64,000 nucleotides of DNA from Rheinheimera texasensis DSM 17496 (GCF_000711985.1 NZ_JONU01000007.1:930001-994000), one strand, 5' to 3'; positions 7,968 to 17,511 are shown, counted from the first letter of the stretch. A program made the numbers and translations. The notes: generated by a model not told the origin, from the sequence alone.

Positions 7968-9275
7968 TTATAAAAATGGCTCCAGCAAGGCCCGTACCGC
8001 GACTTTGGCCTGCAGCTGTTTTGCCAGCAAAAATAAACCTGCCATTTTACGGTGTAAAAACAACGCATCGACCGGTGGTGTATGCCAGTAGCGTAAACGG
8101 GTCGATAGCTGCAATCCGGCATCGCGCATGCGCGGCGCTAAATCAGAAGCGGCAAAATCATATACAGCTTGTTGCAGTGGCTCCGCCGCCAGGCTGACCA
8201 AATCCAGCACGGCTTGTTGCTGGGCTGGCACTATGTCGGTACTGAAATAACCAATTTGCTGCAGAGCCTGTAATTGGATGCTTTGGTCTTGTTGCAGTAA
8301 GCCACGGAACAGCTGCCGATAGCCGTCACTGACCGTCTGGCTGTAATCGCGGCAGGCACCAAAATCCAGCAGAACCAGCTGATTGGTGGTCAGATTGTAG
8401 CGGTAGTTGGCAAAGTTCGGGTCGGTTTGGACCAGCCGGAAACGAAAGATCTCCAGAAATAACAGCTCAAACAAACTACTCATCACGGCATCGCGCAGCG
8501 CCTGCGGCTGCTGGCGTAGCTCATCCAGCGCGACGCCGTCGACAAAGCCCATGGTTAGAATATGGCGGTTGGACAGCTCGGGGTATAACGCCGGCAGTAA
8601 AAAGCGTTGATCAGCAGCGAGCAGCTGTTGATAGCGCTGCAGATAACGGGCCTCCTGCAGGTAATCCGCTTCCTGATGCAACTGTTGTTTCGCTTCGGCC
8701 AGCAACGGCTCGATAGCCAGCCCTTGCGGCAACAACCCGCTGATGCGCAACAAGGTCGCCACATTATCCACATCGCTGTCGATACTGGTGTTGATGCCCG
8801 GATACTGGATTTTCACTGCCAGCGGCCGGCCATTGTCATGATTTGCAGCATGCACCTGACCAATCGAAGCTGCCGCCAGCGGTGCAAAATTAAAGTGACT
8901 GAATTGACGTTGCCAGTCCGCGCCCCATTCTTGCTTCAGCACAGCAGCGAGTTGGGCCGGCAGCATCGGGCTGCCATGCGCTCTAAGCTGCGACAATATG
9001 CCACTGAGCGCCGGTGGCAGCAGGTCGCCGGCATCCATCGACAATAATTGGCCCAGTTTCATCGCAGCGCCACGCATATGCGCCAGCTGCTGTGTGACGC
9101 GTTTTGCATTGGCTGGTGTCAGCAAGACTTGCTGTAGCGCCGGTTTTTGGCCTTGCGCCAACTGCCGGGCACCTTCGGCTAACATGCCGCCGGCTACTTT
9201 GCCGGCTAAACTGGCCAGGCTGCCAAATCGGGCCAGCCGGCTGGTGGGAACTTTACTGCTTTTGGCGGTAGTCAT
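7968..9275 (-). CDS. ABC1/AarF/UbiB-family atypical kinase-like protein
   Basis: About 435 residues from ATG 9275. Diagnostic ABC1 motifs: KxGQ in MKLGQLLSMD (near 80), the A-rich nucleotide loop AAASIGQVH (near 140), the VAIK-like Lys in LAVKIQYPG (near 155), and the DFG-type metal motif LLDFGACRDY (near 305). Members act as ATPases or small-molecule kinases supporting ubiquinone or lipid metabolism; E. coli UbiB is the best-known relative, but this protein lacks the C-terminal membrane anchors of UbiB, so it is a paralogue of the ADCK/YP-type rather than UbiB itself. A 42-residue upstream extension to 9401 lacks family character. Confidence 0.85.
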   Translation of the reverse strand: MTTAKSSKVPTSRLARFGSLASLAGKVAGGMLAEGARQLAQGQKPALQQVLLTPANAKRVTQQLAHMRGAAMKLGQLLSMDAGDLLPPALSGILSQLRAHGSPMLPAQLAAVLKQEWGADWQRQFSHFNFAPLAAASIGQVHAANHDNGRPLAVKIQYPGINTSIDSDVDNVATLLRISGLLPQGLAIEPLLAEAKQQLHQEADYLQEARYLQRYQQLLAADQRFLLPALYPELSNRHILTMGFVDGVALDELRQQPQALRDAVMSSLFELLFLEIFRFRLVQTDPNFANYRYNLTTNQLVLLDFGACRDYSQTVSDGYRQLFRGLLQQDQSIQLQALQQIGYFSTDIVPAQQQAVLDLVSLAAEPLQQAVYDFAASDLAPRMRDAGLQLSTRLRYWHTPPVDALFLHRKMAGLFLLAKQLQAKVAVRALLEPFL

Positions 9276-9423
9276 ATTCAGCGGTTTATTGTAATGCCAT
9301 GCTGCAGGTATACGCGCAAAGCGCGGCGACAGGCCAGTCGACCGCAAAAAAACGTTAAAGCACCTGTTGTTAACGGGCAGCGCAGGAGAAAAGGTCATCA
9401 ACAGTAAAACTCATTGAGTTTCA

Positions 9424-10566
9424 ATGTCACTTCAAGCCATGATGCAGTATTTCGCAATGGATTTGGTGACGCGACTGATGAGGTTTATCGGACTAAAAAC
9501 CACGCTAACGGTACTGAGTGTACTGCCAGCTCTGGCATTTGCTGCCAGCAGTAACCTTTATCAGGTGCGGCTGAAAAATGGTGATTTACTTAGTGGTGAA
9601 CTGAAAAGTAGTTCGGCGACTGCGCTTGTGCTGCACACCGCTTATGCCGGGACTATCACCATCAATCGCAAAGAAGTGCAGGCGTTAAACCCGCTGCTTG
9701 CTGCCGCTAGCCCTGCAGCCAAGTCAATTGCCGCAGAGACATCCGGACTACCTGCCGAATCCCCTACGGCAATAACCACTGAAACAGCGCCTCCAATAGC
9801 CGCAACATCTAAAGCCACCAAAGCTAAAACGTCAGCCGCCCCCCCGATAAAACTCTGGTCTTTGCAGCTCGATTTAAGTGCGGCTACCCGTAATGGCAAA
9901 GAGCAGGCGAAAAACTACAGCCTGACCGAGCGTTTTGAGTATCGCCGCGGGGACTGGCGCGGCAAGTTTGATGCGCATTACGACTACGAAACCAAAGAAG
10001 CGGCGCGTAAGACGCACAAATATGCGCTGAATCCAGGGCTGGATTATTTCTATAGCAACCAGCTGTTTTGGCGCGTCGACGCCGACTACAGCTACAACTA
10101 CCTTGCCAGTGATTATAAAAATGTCGACTTAAGCACAGGCCCCGGTTATGCGGTGTGGCAACAGGGGCCGACGCGGCTGGATTTAGTCTTGCTGCTCGGT
10201 CATAAACAGGCCTATTTTCGTGAAGACGAGGCGTTTCGGCTGCTAACAGAATTTGAATCGCCGCTCGGTTACAACACGGCATCATTGGCCTGGGATTTCA
10301 GCCACAAATGGCCGGGCACTTTGCTGGAAGTGTATAGCGAAGGCAACTGGCTTGAACTGCTCAGCCAGCCGCTTAGCATCTTTGATTTTGCCCGTGAACT
10401 GACGATGGAAACCGGCCTGCGCTACGCGCTGACTGACCAGATCCGCATCAGCTGGTCCTGGCAATATGAACGCTCAGAATTGACGTTACTGCTCCCCAAA
10501 CTGCCGCGCACATCATTGGATTTATTTGATTCGAAACAAAAAATCAGTATCGGCGCGGCGTTTTAA
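9424..10566 (+). CDS. DUF481-family outer-membrane protein
   Basis: Envelope protein of up to 380 residues. Translation may start at ATG 9424, or at ATG 9457 or 9478, which would bring the hydrophobic signal segment TTLTVLSVLPALAFA nearer the N-terminus. A short SH3-like module follows (YQVRLKNGDLLSGELKSSSATALVLHTAYAGTITINRKEV), then a low-complexity Ala/Thr/Ser linker (about 95-140), then a beta-rich DUF481 barrel ending in aromatic-flanked strands and a terminal Phe (ISIGAAF), as expected for BAM-dependent insertion. E. coli YdiY is a relative described as salt-induced. Function unknown. Upstream and divergent from the ABC1-kinase gene; converges with the ABC-importer operon. Confidence 0.82.
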   Translation: MSLQAMMQYFAMDLVTRLMRFIGLKTTLTVLSVLPALAFAASSNLYQVRLKNGDLLSGELKSSSATALVLHTAYAGTITINRKEVQALNPLLAAASPAAKSIAAETSGLPAESPTAITTETAPPIAATSKATKAKTSAAPPIKLWSLQLDLSAATRNGKEQAKNYSLTERFEYRRGDWRGKFDAHYDYETKEAARKTHKYALNPGLDYFYSNQLFWRVDADYSYNYLASDYKNVDLSTGPGYAVWQQGPTRLDLVLLLGHKQAYFREDEAFRLLTEFESPLGYNTASLAWDFSHKWPGTLLEVYSEGNWLELLSQPLSIFDFARELTMETGLRYALTDQIRISWSWQYERSELTLLLPKLPRTSLDLFDSKQKISIGAAF

Positions 10567-10590
10567 GCCGCGCTGAGCTCAATCACCGGC

Positions 10591-11667
10591 CTAACAGGCT
10601 GCTGCGACTGCAACAGCCGGTAAACGGCGTTTGCCGTCGGTTTCAAACAGGAAACAGCGGTCCTGGGCAAAAGTCAGTGCGACTTTTTCACCAACTTCGT
10701 ATTGGCAATCACCTTCCTGGCGCACTACCAGCTGTTCTTGCGTCTGGCAATGCAGGTGAATAAAGGTCTCAACGCCTAAACGCTCGACCAAATCCACTTC
10801 CCAGCCAGCGCCGCCGCGCACAATTTGTAAATGCTCTGGCCGCACGCCGAGCTGCAGTTCAGCCGCGCTGCCGTAGCCAGAGTCCAGCTGCACCTGTTCG
10901 CCACAGGGCAGCGTAAACAGGCCGTTTTGCAGGCGGCCTTTGACCAGATTCATCTTCGGCACACCGATAAACTGCGCGACAAAGGTGTTGTCCGGCTGAT
11001 GATATAAATCCAGCGGCGCACCCATTTGCGCGACGTGGCCGTTATGCAGCACGACAATTTTTTGCGCCATGGTCATGGCTTCGACTTGGTCGTGCGTGAC
11101 GTACACAATGGTCGAGCCAAATTCGCGGTGTAATTTGGTGAGCTCAGCGCGCATCTGCACGCGCAGTTTGGCGTCCAAATTCGATAAAGGCTCGTCAAAC
11201 AAAATCACTTTGGGCCTTTTGACTATTGCGCGGCCGATGGCGACGCGCTGGCGCTGGCCACCGGATAACGCTGCCGGTTTGCGCTCCAGCAAATGCTCCA
11301 GTTCGAGCATTTTGGCAACGTCTTTGACGCGTTTGGCGATTTCTTCTTTTGGCACTTTTTTCAGCGACAGCGCAAAACCTATATTGTCAGCCACCGTCAT
11401 ATGCGGATAAAGCGCATAAGACTGAAACACCATGGCGATTTCACGCTGGTCCGGCGGCACCATATTCATCACTTTGCCACCCATCACCAGCTCACCGCTG
11501 CTGATATCTTCCAGGCCGGCGATCATCCGCAATAAAGTTGATTTGCCACAACCGGACGGGCCGACAATCACGGCAAATTCGCCCTCTTCTATCGTGATAT
11601 CAATGCCTTTGACGATTTCAGTGCCCTGATAATCTTTTTTGATGCCACGTAATTCAATTTTTGACAT
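10591..11667 (-). CDS. Sugar ABC importer ATPase (MalK/UgpC family)
   Basis: Cytosolic ATPase of a carbohydrate importer, 358 residues. Walker A GPSGCGKSTL (about 38-47), signature LSGGQRQRV (about 134), Walker B VILFDEP, D-loop SNLDAK and the switch His in YVTHDQ are all intact. A C-terminal TOBE/MOP regulatory domain (about 240-345) with LGVRPEHL marks the MalK/UgpC group that can energise several importers. Last gene of a four-gene leftward operon (binding protein, two permeases, ATPase). The operator at 15205-15222 upstream implies LacI control. Substrate unknown; sugar or sugar-polyol is inferred from neighbours. Confidence 0.93.
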   Translation of the reverse strand: MSKIELRGIKKDYQGTEIVKGIDITIEEGEFAVIVGPSGCGKSTLLRMIAGLEDISSGELVMGGKVMNMVPPDQREIAMVFQSYALYPHMTVADNIGFALSLKKVPKEEIAKRVKDVAKMLELEHLLERKPAALSGGQRQRVAIGRAIVKRPKVILFDEPLSNLDAKLRVQMRAELTKLHREFGSTIVYVTHDQVEAMTMAQKIVVLHNGHVAQMGAPLDLYHQPDNTFVAQFIGVPKMNLVKGRLQNGLFTLPCGEQVQLDSGYGSAAELQLGVRPEHLQIVRGGAGWEVDLVERLGVETFIHLHCQTQEQLVVRQEGDCQYEVGEKVALTFAQDRCFLFETDGKRRLPAVAVAAAC

Positions 11668-11687
11668 AACAGGTCCTTATCCCTTCG

Positions 11688-12617
11688 TTAGCCTTTGACG
11701 CCGCCAGAGAATGTCTGGGTCAGGAAACGTCGGGCGAATGCAAATGCGATGACAGCCGGCAAGGTGTAAATCACCGCCAGCGCTGTTAAAAAGCCATAGT
11801 CGATGGCGTCGACGCGCAAAAAGGCGCGGAACATGCCAAGCGGCAGGGTTTGTAATTCCGGCGATGAGGTAAACATCAGCGGCATCAGGAAATCGCCCCA
11901 GGCATTGATAAAAGCAAATAAACCGGCAGCCGCAAAACCTGGTAAAGCGAGCGGGATCAGCACATAACGCAGCGTTTGCCACTGACTGGCACCATCCAGC
12001 GCCGCTGCTTCTTCATAGTCTTTTGGAATGGCATCAAAAAAGGTTTTCATGATCCAAATGGCGAGCGGCAGCTGCAGCGCGGTGTAAATCAGAATCAGGC
12101 CCAAATAACCGTCAACAAAGGAAAACATCCGCAGCAGAGTGGTTTGCAAAGCTGCATCGTCAGTCAGACCAGTGATAAAACCGTGCATCCAGCCGTTTAG
12201 CGTCAGCATCACTTTATACACCGGCACAATCAGCGCCGGCGGCGGCACAATGCGCACCAGAATAATGGCGTACAGCAAAGGCCGCTTCCACCAGGCCTGA
12301 GTGCGCGACAAGGCATAACCGCCAAGCCCGGCAAAAATCAGCGTCAGCACTGTGGCACTACCGATGATCACCACCGAGTTCATGATCCAGCGCACGCCGC
12401 TTTCGTTAGTCAGCAGATTATGAAAATGCGCCAGCGTCAGGCTGTCCGGCAGTCTTAAGAACTGCGAGGCTTTAGGGTCGAAGGCCGCCAACAGCACCCA
12501 GAAAAACGGCGCGAGGCAAAATAACGAAATCAACACCAGCGTGACATAAGCGCGACGCTGCGCCTGTTGCCCGCTGACACAAGTATCCATCGGGGCTTCC
12601 CGAACCAGACTCACCAC
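11688..12617 (-). CDS. Sugar ABC importer permease (MalG-like)
   Basis: Inner-membrane permease of about 309 residues (GTG 12617; ATG 12590 is an alternative). Six hydrophobic segments are visible, starting AYVTLVLISLFCLAPFFWVLL. The cytoplasmic EAA loop that docks the ATPase is canonical: YEEAAALDGASQWQTLRYVL near residue 205. The long periplasmic region after the first membrane segment (ASQFLRLPDSLTLAHFHNLL) is typical of the MalG half of CUT1 carbohydrate importers. It sits 1 bp from the MalF-like gene, so the two are surely co-transcribed. Confidence 0.92.
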   Translation of the reverse strand: MVSLVREAPMDTCVSGQQAQRRAYVTLVLISLFCLAPFFWVLLAAFDPKASQFLRLPDSLTLAHFHNLLTNESGVRWIMNSVVIIGSATVLTLIFAGLGGYALSRTQAWWKRPLLYAIILVRIVPPPALIVPVYKVMLTLNGWMHGFITGLTDDAALQTTLLRMFSFVDGYLGLILIYTALQLPLAIWIMKTFFDAIPKDYEEAAALDGASQWQTLRYVLIPLALPGFAAAGLFAFINAWGDFLMPLMFTSSPELQTLPLGMFRAFLRVDAIDYGFLTALAVIYTLPAVIAFAFARRFLTQTFSGGVKG

Positions 12618-12618
12618 G

Positions 12619-13506
12619 TCAGACCTCCACTTTCAGCGCGCGCACATACAAGATGCCGAGCAACATCGAGACCACCAGACTGACCACTGCGACCGCGGCA
12701 CCATAACCGAGCTGGAAGGCAGTAAACGACTGATTGTAAATATAAATCCCCAAAATCTCGGTGCTGTTGGCCGGCCCGCCACGGCTTAAGGTGTAGACCA
12801 GGCCAAAGATGGCAAAAGTGGTCACCGTCGAGATAAACATGTAGAGGAAAATGGTCGGCATCATCATTGGCAGCGTGATGCGCCAGAAGATTTGCCGGTC
12901 GGTCGCGCCGTCAACCCGCGCCGCTTCATACAAATCTTTTGGAATGGACGACAGGCCCGAGGTCAGTAAAATCATCGCAAAAGCAATACCGCGCCAGGTG
13001 TTGACGATGATGATCGACAACAGCGGAAAGGTATACAGCCACTGCTGCGGCTCCACGCCAAACCAGGCCACCAGCCGGTTTAAGGTGCCGTATTCGCCGC
13101 TGGCGAACATCGAGATCCATAGAAAGCCGACGACCATTTCCGGCACTGCATTGGGCAGGCAGATGATGGCATTAAAAATCGCTTTGTATTTCACCGGCTG
13201 TTGCAGCGTCAGCGCCGACAAAAAGCCCAGTACAAACTGGCCGATGACAGCAGAGCCAATAACAAAAATCAGCGTGACTTTTAATGAGTTCCAGAATAGC
13301 GGGTCGGTAAAGAGCCGCTCGAAGTTACGCAGGCCAACAAAAGACGATTCCTGCGCGGCAAAACCCAGCAGCGCATCGTCAGTGAGACTGAGTGAAAAGG
13401 CATAGAGCGCCGGAAACACGATAAAAGCCGCCATCAACACCAGGGCCGGCGTCATCATCAGGCGGTAACCAAACTGGCGGCGCGCCTCAAAAGTTTTTGG
13501 CTTCAT
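12619..13506 (-). CDS. Sugar ABC importer permease (MalF-like)
   Basis: Inner-membrane permease, 295 residues, CUT1 family. Hydrophobic segments begin with LMMTPALVLMAAFIVFPALYAF; the EAA loop reads LYEAARVDGATDRQIFWRIT near residue 195, one of the strongest matches to the consensus. The start codon overlaps the stop of the binding-protein gene by 4 bp (ATGA), indicating translational coupling. It lacks the extra periplasmic domain of enterobacterial MalF, as usual for ThuF/UgpA-like permeases. Confidence 0.92.
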   Translation of the reverse strand: MKPKTFEARRQFGYRLMMTPALVLMAAFIVFPALYAFSLSLTDDALLGFAAQESSFVGLRNFERLFTDPLFWNSLKVTLIFVIGSAVIGQFVLGFLSALTLQQPVKYKAIFNAIICLPNAVPEMVVGFLWISMFASGEYGTLNRLVAWFGVEPQQWLYTFPLLSIIIVNTWRGIAFAMILLTSGLSSIPKDLYEAARVDGATDRQIFWRITLPMMMPTIFLYMFISTVTTFAIFGLVYTLSRGGPANSTEILGIYIYNQSFTAFQLGYGAAVAVVSLVVSMLLGILYVRALKVEV

Positions 13507-14921
13507 TGCGCCTCCTGCTGTAATGCTTTGCCTTCAGCCTGTGCCAGGGCACTGTGATTGATTTCCACTTCCCGGTTTTTGCCGACAGTGTCTTCGCCCA
13601 GCACATGGCTGACGTATTGCAATAACAGCTGCTGTGCACCAGCGCCATCGACTTTGCCAATCAGCACAGCTTCAGTCGCCCGCGCCACACCGGCCATCAT
13701 CGCATTGGCGCCGACGGTGCTGCGCAGCGCTCGCGCTTGCGGCAACAAGGCATGGTCGGCGGTCATCGCGCCTAATTCAGCAAACTTCGGATGCTGCGCC
13801 GCATCCAGCCGCGCCGGCACGTTACCCAGGCGTTTGGCATAAGCCAGCGCCACATCGTTGTCGCCCATCAATAAAGCCAGCGCCCGCGCCAATTCAGGCT
13901 TGCGGCTATTGGCATTAACCGCCCAGGCGTAAACCACTGAAGCTAAGGCAAAAGGCTCAGCGCCATCGGCCGAAGGGAAACGCCAGGTGCGTACGGCGTC
14001 GTCAACATTGGCAATCGGATTGCGGCTGCCCGGGCCCCAGTCAAAAGTTTTGCACCAGCTACCGCAAGTGGTGATCAGCAATTGGCCTTTCGGGAACATT
14101 TCATACTTCGGAATAACCCAGGGCTCCGGGTTTAACAGCGGCGCCACCGGCATCAGCTGTTCGCTGACTAAAGTGTGATAAAAATCAAAAGCTTTAGCGA
14201 CGGCCGGGTCACGCAGCGCGTAGCGGTTGTCGCTGGTCAGCAACTGATAGCCGGAAAAACTGGCGAGTAAATAACGGAAACCTTCAGTGTAACTGCCCAT
14301 ACCCCATGTCAGGCCGGCCGGGATTAACAGCGGAAACTGTCCGAGTTTTTGTTTGATTTGGCGGCTGCGTGCCAACAAATCCTGCCAGTCTTTTGGCTGT
14401 TCGGTAGAAATACCGGCCTGGGTTAACAAATCATGGCGGTAATACAGTTGCTCGACGGCAACGATGGAAGGCACCACATAACTTTTTTCGTTAAAACTGG
14501 CACGGCTTAACTGGCGCACTAACTCAGGCATGGATGCATAACCAGGCCAGGCTTGTAAATCTTGTGTCAAATCAGCCAGATAACCAGCGGCGGCCAGGTC
14601 GTCGACCTGCAAATCCCGCGGAATACTAAACACATCCGGTGCATTGCCAGCGCGTAATTCTGTCACCAGCTTGGTGAAATAATCCTGCGGCGGTGCCGGA
14701 TATTCGACAATGCGCAGCTGCACACCCAGACGTTGCTGCAACATCGGCTGTAATTCACGTAACGCGTCGAGCCGGGCGGCTCTGTGTTCGGCGATCACCA
14801 GCACAGGCTGAGTGCTATCGGCGACAGGCGGCTCCCCCCGCCCCTGGCTGGTGCTATGGCACCAACCGATCGCGACCACTGCTGCTACCGGTAGCAGTAG
14901 TAATTTTATCGTCTGTCTCAT
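13503..14921 (-). CDS. ABC importer extracellular solute-binding protein
   Basis: Periplasmic binding protein of 472 residues, SBP family 1. The N-terminus has a hydrophobic export segment (IKLLLLPVAAVVAIGWC); the Cys might be lipidated but the lipobox (AIGWC) is poor. The mature fold shows GNAPDVFSIPRDLQVDDLAAAGYLADLTQ and later QQLYYRHDLLTQAGI, typical for oligosaccharide-binding proteins, and the tail YAWAVNANSRKPELARALALL. First gene of the importer operon; its leader is long (about 265 nt from the predicted promoter at 15194-15221). The ligand cannot be deduced. Confidence 0.87.
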   Translation of the reverse strand: MRQTIKLLLLPVAAVVAIGWCHSTSQGRGEPPVADSTQPVLVIAEHRAARLDALRELQPMLQQRLGVQLRIVEYPAPPQDYFTKLVTELRAGNAPDVFSIPRDLQVDDLAAAGYLADLTQDLQAWPGYASMPELVRQLSRASFNEKSYVVPSIVAVEQLYYRHDLLTQAGISTEQPKDWQDLLARSRQIKQKLGQFPLLIPAGLTWGMGSYTEGFRYLLASFSGYQLLTSDNRYALRDPAVAKAFDFYHTLVSEQLMPVAPLLNPEPWVIPKYEMFPKGQLLITTCGSWCKTFDWGPGSRNPIANVDDAVRTWRFPSADGAEPFALASVVYAWAVNANSRKPELARALALLMGDNDVALAYAKRLGNVPARLDAAQHPKFAELGAMTADHALLPQARALRSTVGANAMMAGVARATEAVLIGKVDGAGAQQLLLQYVSHVLGEDTVGKNREVEINHSALAQAEGKALQQEAQ

Positions 14922-15193
14922 CTATATTGCTCTGTTATCGGTCAGAAAAATGTTGGTCTGTTCAGCCATTGTCGCTGCGGGCAGCAGCCCCTGCGTCACT
15001 GGCTGTATGCTGGCGCCGCTCCACCACCGACAATGCGGGTGTCGGTAGTTTTAGCGTCAGCATGCAGCTTTGCGTGCGGTTGTTTGCACAGCTGCACAGC
15101 ACATTTTTCGTTCCTGGTTTTTTCGTTCCGGTCTGCCGGCAAAGCGCCAGCGCCAGACGTCGTTTTTTTAAGCAGAAAACCCTGTCGACTTTG

Positions 15194-15234
15194 ATAATAC
15201 GCTTATTGACACCGGTGTCAATATACAATTTAAT
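15194..15234. promoter_or_regulatory. Divergent promoters sharing an 18-bp LacI-type operator
   Basis: The perfect palindrome ATTGACACCGGTGTCAAT occupies 15205-15222. Because each arm contains TTGACA, it supplies a consensus -35 box on both strands: rightward TTGACA 15206-15211, 17-bp spacer, TTTAAT 15229-15234 (to the Gfo/Idh gene); leftward TTGACA 15221-15216, 16-bp spacer, TATTAT 15199-15194 (to the importer operon). A repressor bound here would block both promoters. A half-site GGTGTCAA follows at 15235-15242. The rest of the 420-bp gap 14922-15341 holds no gene I can support. Confidence 0.85.
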
Positions 15235-15341
15235 GGTGTCAATGCCAGCGGTAGCAACACTATGCACAGGCCGGCAAACCTGAGCTTTAATTAGTATATC
15301 TTTATGTTTTTTATAGGTTTTTAACCTTCAGGAGTTTTGCT

Positions 15342-16331
15342 GTGGCCTTACAATTAGCGATCATCGGCTGTGGTACCAAAGCCACTCAGTATATTCAGAC
15401 CTGGATCAGCCGGGACGACCTGCAAATCCGCGCCGTGATGGACCCAAATCCAGCCGCGATGGCGAATGTCGCCACTATCGCTGCCGCCGCAGAAAAAGCC
15501 GCACCGCAAAGCTATAGCGACTGGCAACAACTGCTTAATACTGAAGCCAAATCATTGGATGCGGTCTATATCTGTACGCCACACGCCGCCCACGCTGAGC
15601 AAGCGCTGCTGGCGCTGAACCTGGGCCTTGACGTGCTGCTGGAAAAGCCGATGGTGACGACAGTGGCAGAAGCTGAAGCCTTAGTTGCTGCCCAGCAGCG
15701 CAGCGGCAAAACACTGGTGGTGGCTTATCAGGGCGGCTTATCGCCGTTAGTTGCCGAGCTGCGCGACGCTATCGCGACAGAAAAATACGGCCCGCTGGTC
15801 AGTATCAACGCCGCCATCTGGGAAGACTGGGCCGACAAATATCAGGGCCACTGGAAACAAATTCCGGCGATTTCCGGCGGTGGTTTTATGTTTGATACCG
15901 GCGCCCACATGATGAACACCGTATCGCGCATCACCAGCAAACCGTTCGCCCGCATCAGCGCAATGATGCAAAACCTCGGTTTCCCGGTTGACGTGGTGAC
16001 TTCTGTTTCCGGCGAACTCAGTGACGGCACGCTGTTTAACCTGCACGCCAGCGGCCGCGCAATCCGCTGCGTGTCGCGCATTGAATGTTATTTCCCAACC
16101 GCCATAGTGCGCATTTGCGCCTGGGGCCGCTGGATGGAAATTGAAGATACCCAGGGCAATGTGGTGCGCAAAGAACAGGAAGCCGCCAACAATCTGATGA
16201 ACGTCTTTATGCAAACCCGCACCGGCGAAATTGCCAATCCATCCGACGTATTACAAGGCCTGCGCATGGCGCAGCTGTGGGATGCCATTAAGTTATCTGC
16301 CAGCCAGCATGGCGTGCCGGTGACGCTTTAA
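15342..16331 (+). CDS. Gfo/Idh/MocA-family NAD(P)-dependent dehydrogenase
   Basis: Cytosolic oxidoreductase, 329 residues. The N-terminal Rossmann fold is clear (LQLAIIGCGTKATQYIQTW, residues 3-21) and the conserved EKP motif is present in DVLLEKPMVT near residue 100. The C-terminal Gfo/Idh domain has GGGFMFDTGAHMMN near 188, with the metal-free catalytic His type DTGAH. Starts at GTG 15342 behind AGGAG. Such enzymes oxidise sugars, inositols or glycosides; ThuB of trehalose-type operons and IolG of inositol catabolism are both in this family. It is expressed divergently from the ABC importer from a shared operator, so it likely acts on the imported compound. It is the best, but unproven, candidate for the missing inositol 2-dehydrogenase. 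Confidence 0.88.
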   Translation: MALQLAIIGCGTKATQYIQTWISRDDLQIRAVMDPNPAAMANVATIAAAAEKAAPQSYSDWQQLLNTEAKSLDAVYICTPHAAHAEQALLALNLGLDVLLEKPMVTTVAEAEALVAAQQRSGKTLVVAYQGGLSPLVAELRDAIATEKYGPLVSINAAIWEDWADKYQGHWKQIPAISGGGFMFDTGAHMMNTVSRITSKPFARISAMMQNLGFPVDVVTSVSGELSDGTLFNLHASGRAIRCVSRIECYFPTAIVRICAWGRWMEIEDTQGNVVRKEQEAANNLMNVFMQTRTGEIANPSDVLQGLRMAQLWDAIKLSASQHGVPVTL

Positions 16332-16380
16332 TTTAAGATTGGAGCATAGCTTGGAGTGAAAAGTGGCACCGCCATTCGGT

Positions 16381-17059
16381 TCACTCCGAGCTGTTTAACC
16401 AGTTTCGGGACCAACGATACAGCAGCATGCTGTCCAACACGTTAAATACCAACAACATAGTAAAAGTCTGCAGTAAATGGCATTTAAGTCGTAAGCTCAA
16501 CCAAAGCGGCAATAACATCAGCGATACAAAGACGCCACAGACGGCTATAAAACACAACTGGTTTAACGTCGCTAAGTCATATGATGCTGACGCTATGAAT
16601 AAAAGTACCAAGCCCTGCGGCCGGATACACCAGAGGTCGGCGATCTGGAACCAGTTGATCTACGGCAACGACCTGAAACACGACTTTCCCCGCCAATGTG
16701 TCTAACCATTTTTCGGAGCGCTGAACATAAAACATCACAGGTATATTTTGTGGCGGGTTATGCATGATATGCGGCAAGTTTTCACAACGTTGCCAGTCAG
16801 ACATCAAGATCGGGTCTGGCGATAAGGAAGTCTGAAGATAAACATGATCACCACCCCGTTTTTGTTCCAAGCACCATACAGAATGCAGTGTACCGCTGAT
16901 TTGCTCTAACTGTTCCGGCGCAAATCCCTCTTTCAGAGTGGGAAAGCGCCACGCCAGTGCGAGCGCACACAGTATTAACAGAAGTCTGAAAACGATGGGA
17001 ACATGACACAATCTAATCATCGCTTTGCTTAACGCCGGTTGCTTTGGTATCTCGTGCAT
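16381..17059 (-). pseudogene. Membrane protein gene split by an apparent frameshift
   Basis: Two overlapping reading frames look like one gene. The upstream frame (17059-16577, 160 codons) starts at ATG 17059 behind AAGGAT, has a membrane segment (VFRLLLILCALALAW), a soluble beta-rich part (SGTLHSVWCLEQKRGGDHVYL ... PVMFYVQRSEKWL) and ends abruptly after VYPAAGLGTFIHSVSII. The downstream frame (16611-16381) continues smoothly from the same spot as LVLLFIASASYDLATL and supplies two further membrane helices. The shift lies between about 16580 and 16615. The layout is reminiscent of DUF3592 proteins, but I cannot confirm that. It could be a decayed gene, programmed slippage, or a sequencing error. 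Confidence 0.6.
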
Positions 17060-17087
17060 TCAAGTATCCTTGTTTCTCATGAACGCA

Positions 17088-17393
17088 TCACTGTGACAAA
17101 ATATAAAAACATTTTAAAACAATGACGTAAAGCAGCACCTGGGTTAAAAATGTCAGTACCAATAACACGATGAAAGGCAACCCTGAGGCCAGTACGGGCC
17201 GGGCCATGAAAATTCTGTTTAGGATTTTAAAAAAACTCTGGTAAATCAATGGCACCAGAAAGATGAGAATTAGTGTCCGCCAAATATCATCCAACCGGGC
17301 TGTGATGCCCCAAATCATCATTATCGTGGGCGAAAACGTGAGAATAAGTAAAAAAACAAACACAGCGGTTTCCTTTCCATTTAAATCGGGCAC
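17088..17393 (-). CDS. Small integral membrane protein, unknown
   Basis: 101 residues with three hydrophobic segments (AVFVFLLILTFSPTIMMIWGI; TLILIFLVPLIYQSFF; LPFIVLLVLTFLTQVLLYVIVL). No family recognised. The only long start in frame is GTG 17393, without a clear ribosome site, so the N-terminus is uncertain. It lies 28 bp upstream of the frameshifted membrane gene on the same strand and could share a transcript. Confidence 0.55.
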   Translation of the reverse strand: MPDLNGKETAVFVFLLILTFSPTIMMIWGITARLDDIWRTLILIFLVPLIYQSFFKILNRIFMARPVLASGLPFIVLLVLTFLTQVLLYVIVLKCFYILSQ

Positions 17394-17511
17394 GATCCAT
17401 CAAGTAGCTGAGCACCAATCAGTCGGGATTGGACATATTTAACTACCATGAACAAATTACAAGATTTAAAACCGGACTAGCACAAAGGGCATTAGCTGAG
17501 TCACTTAGGAT

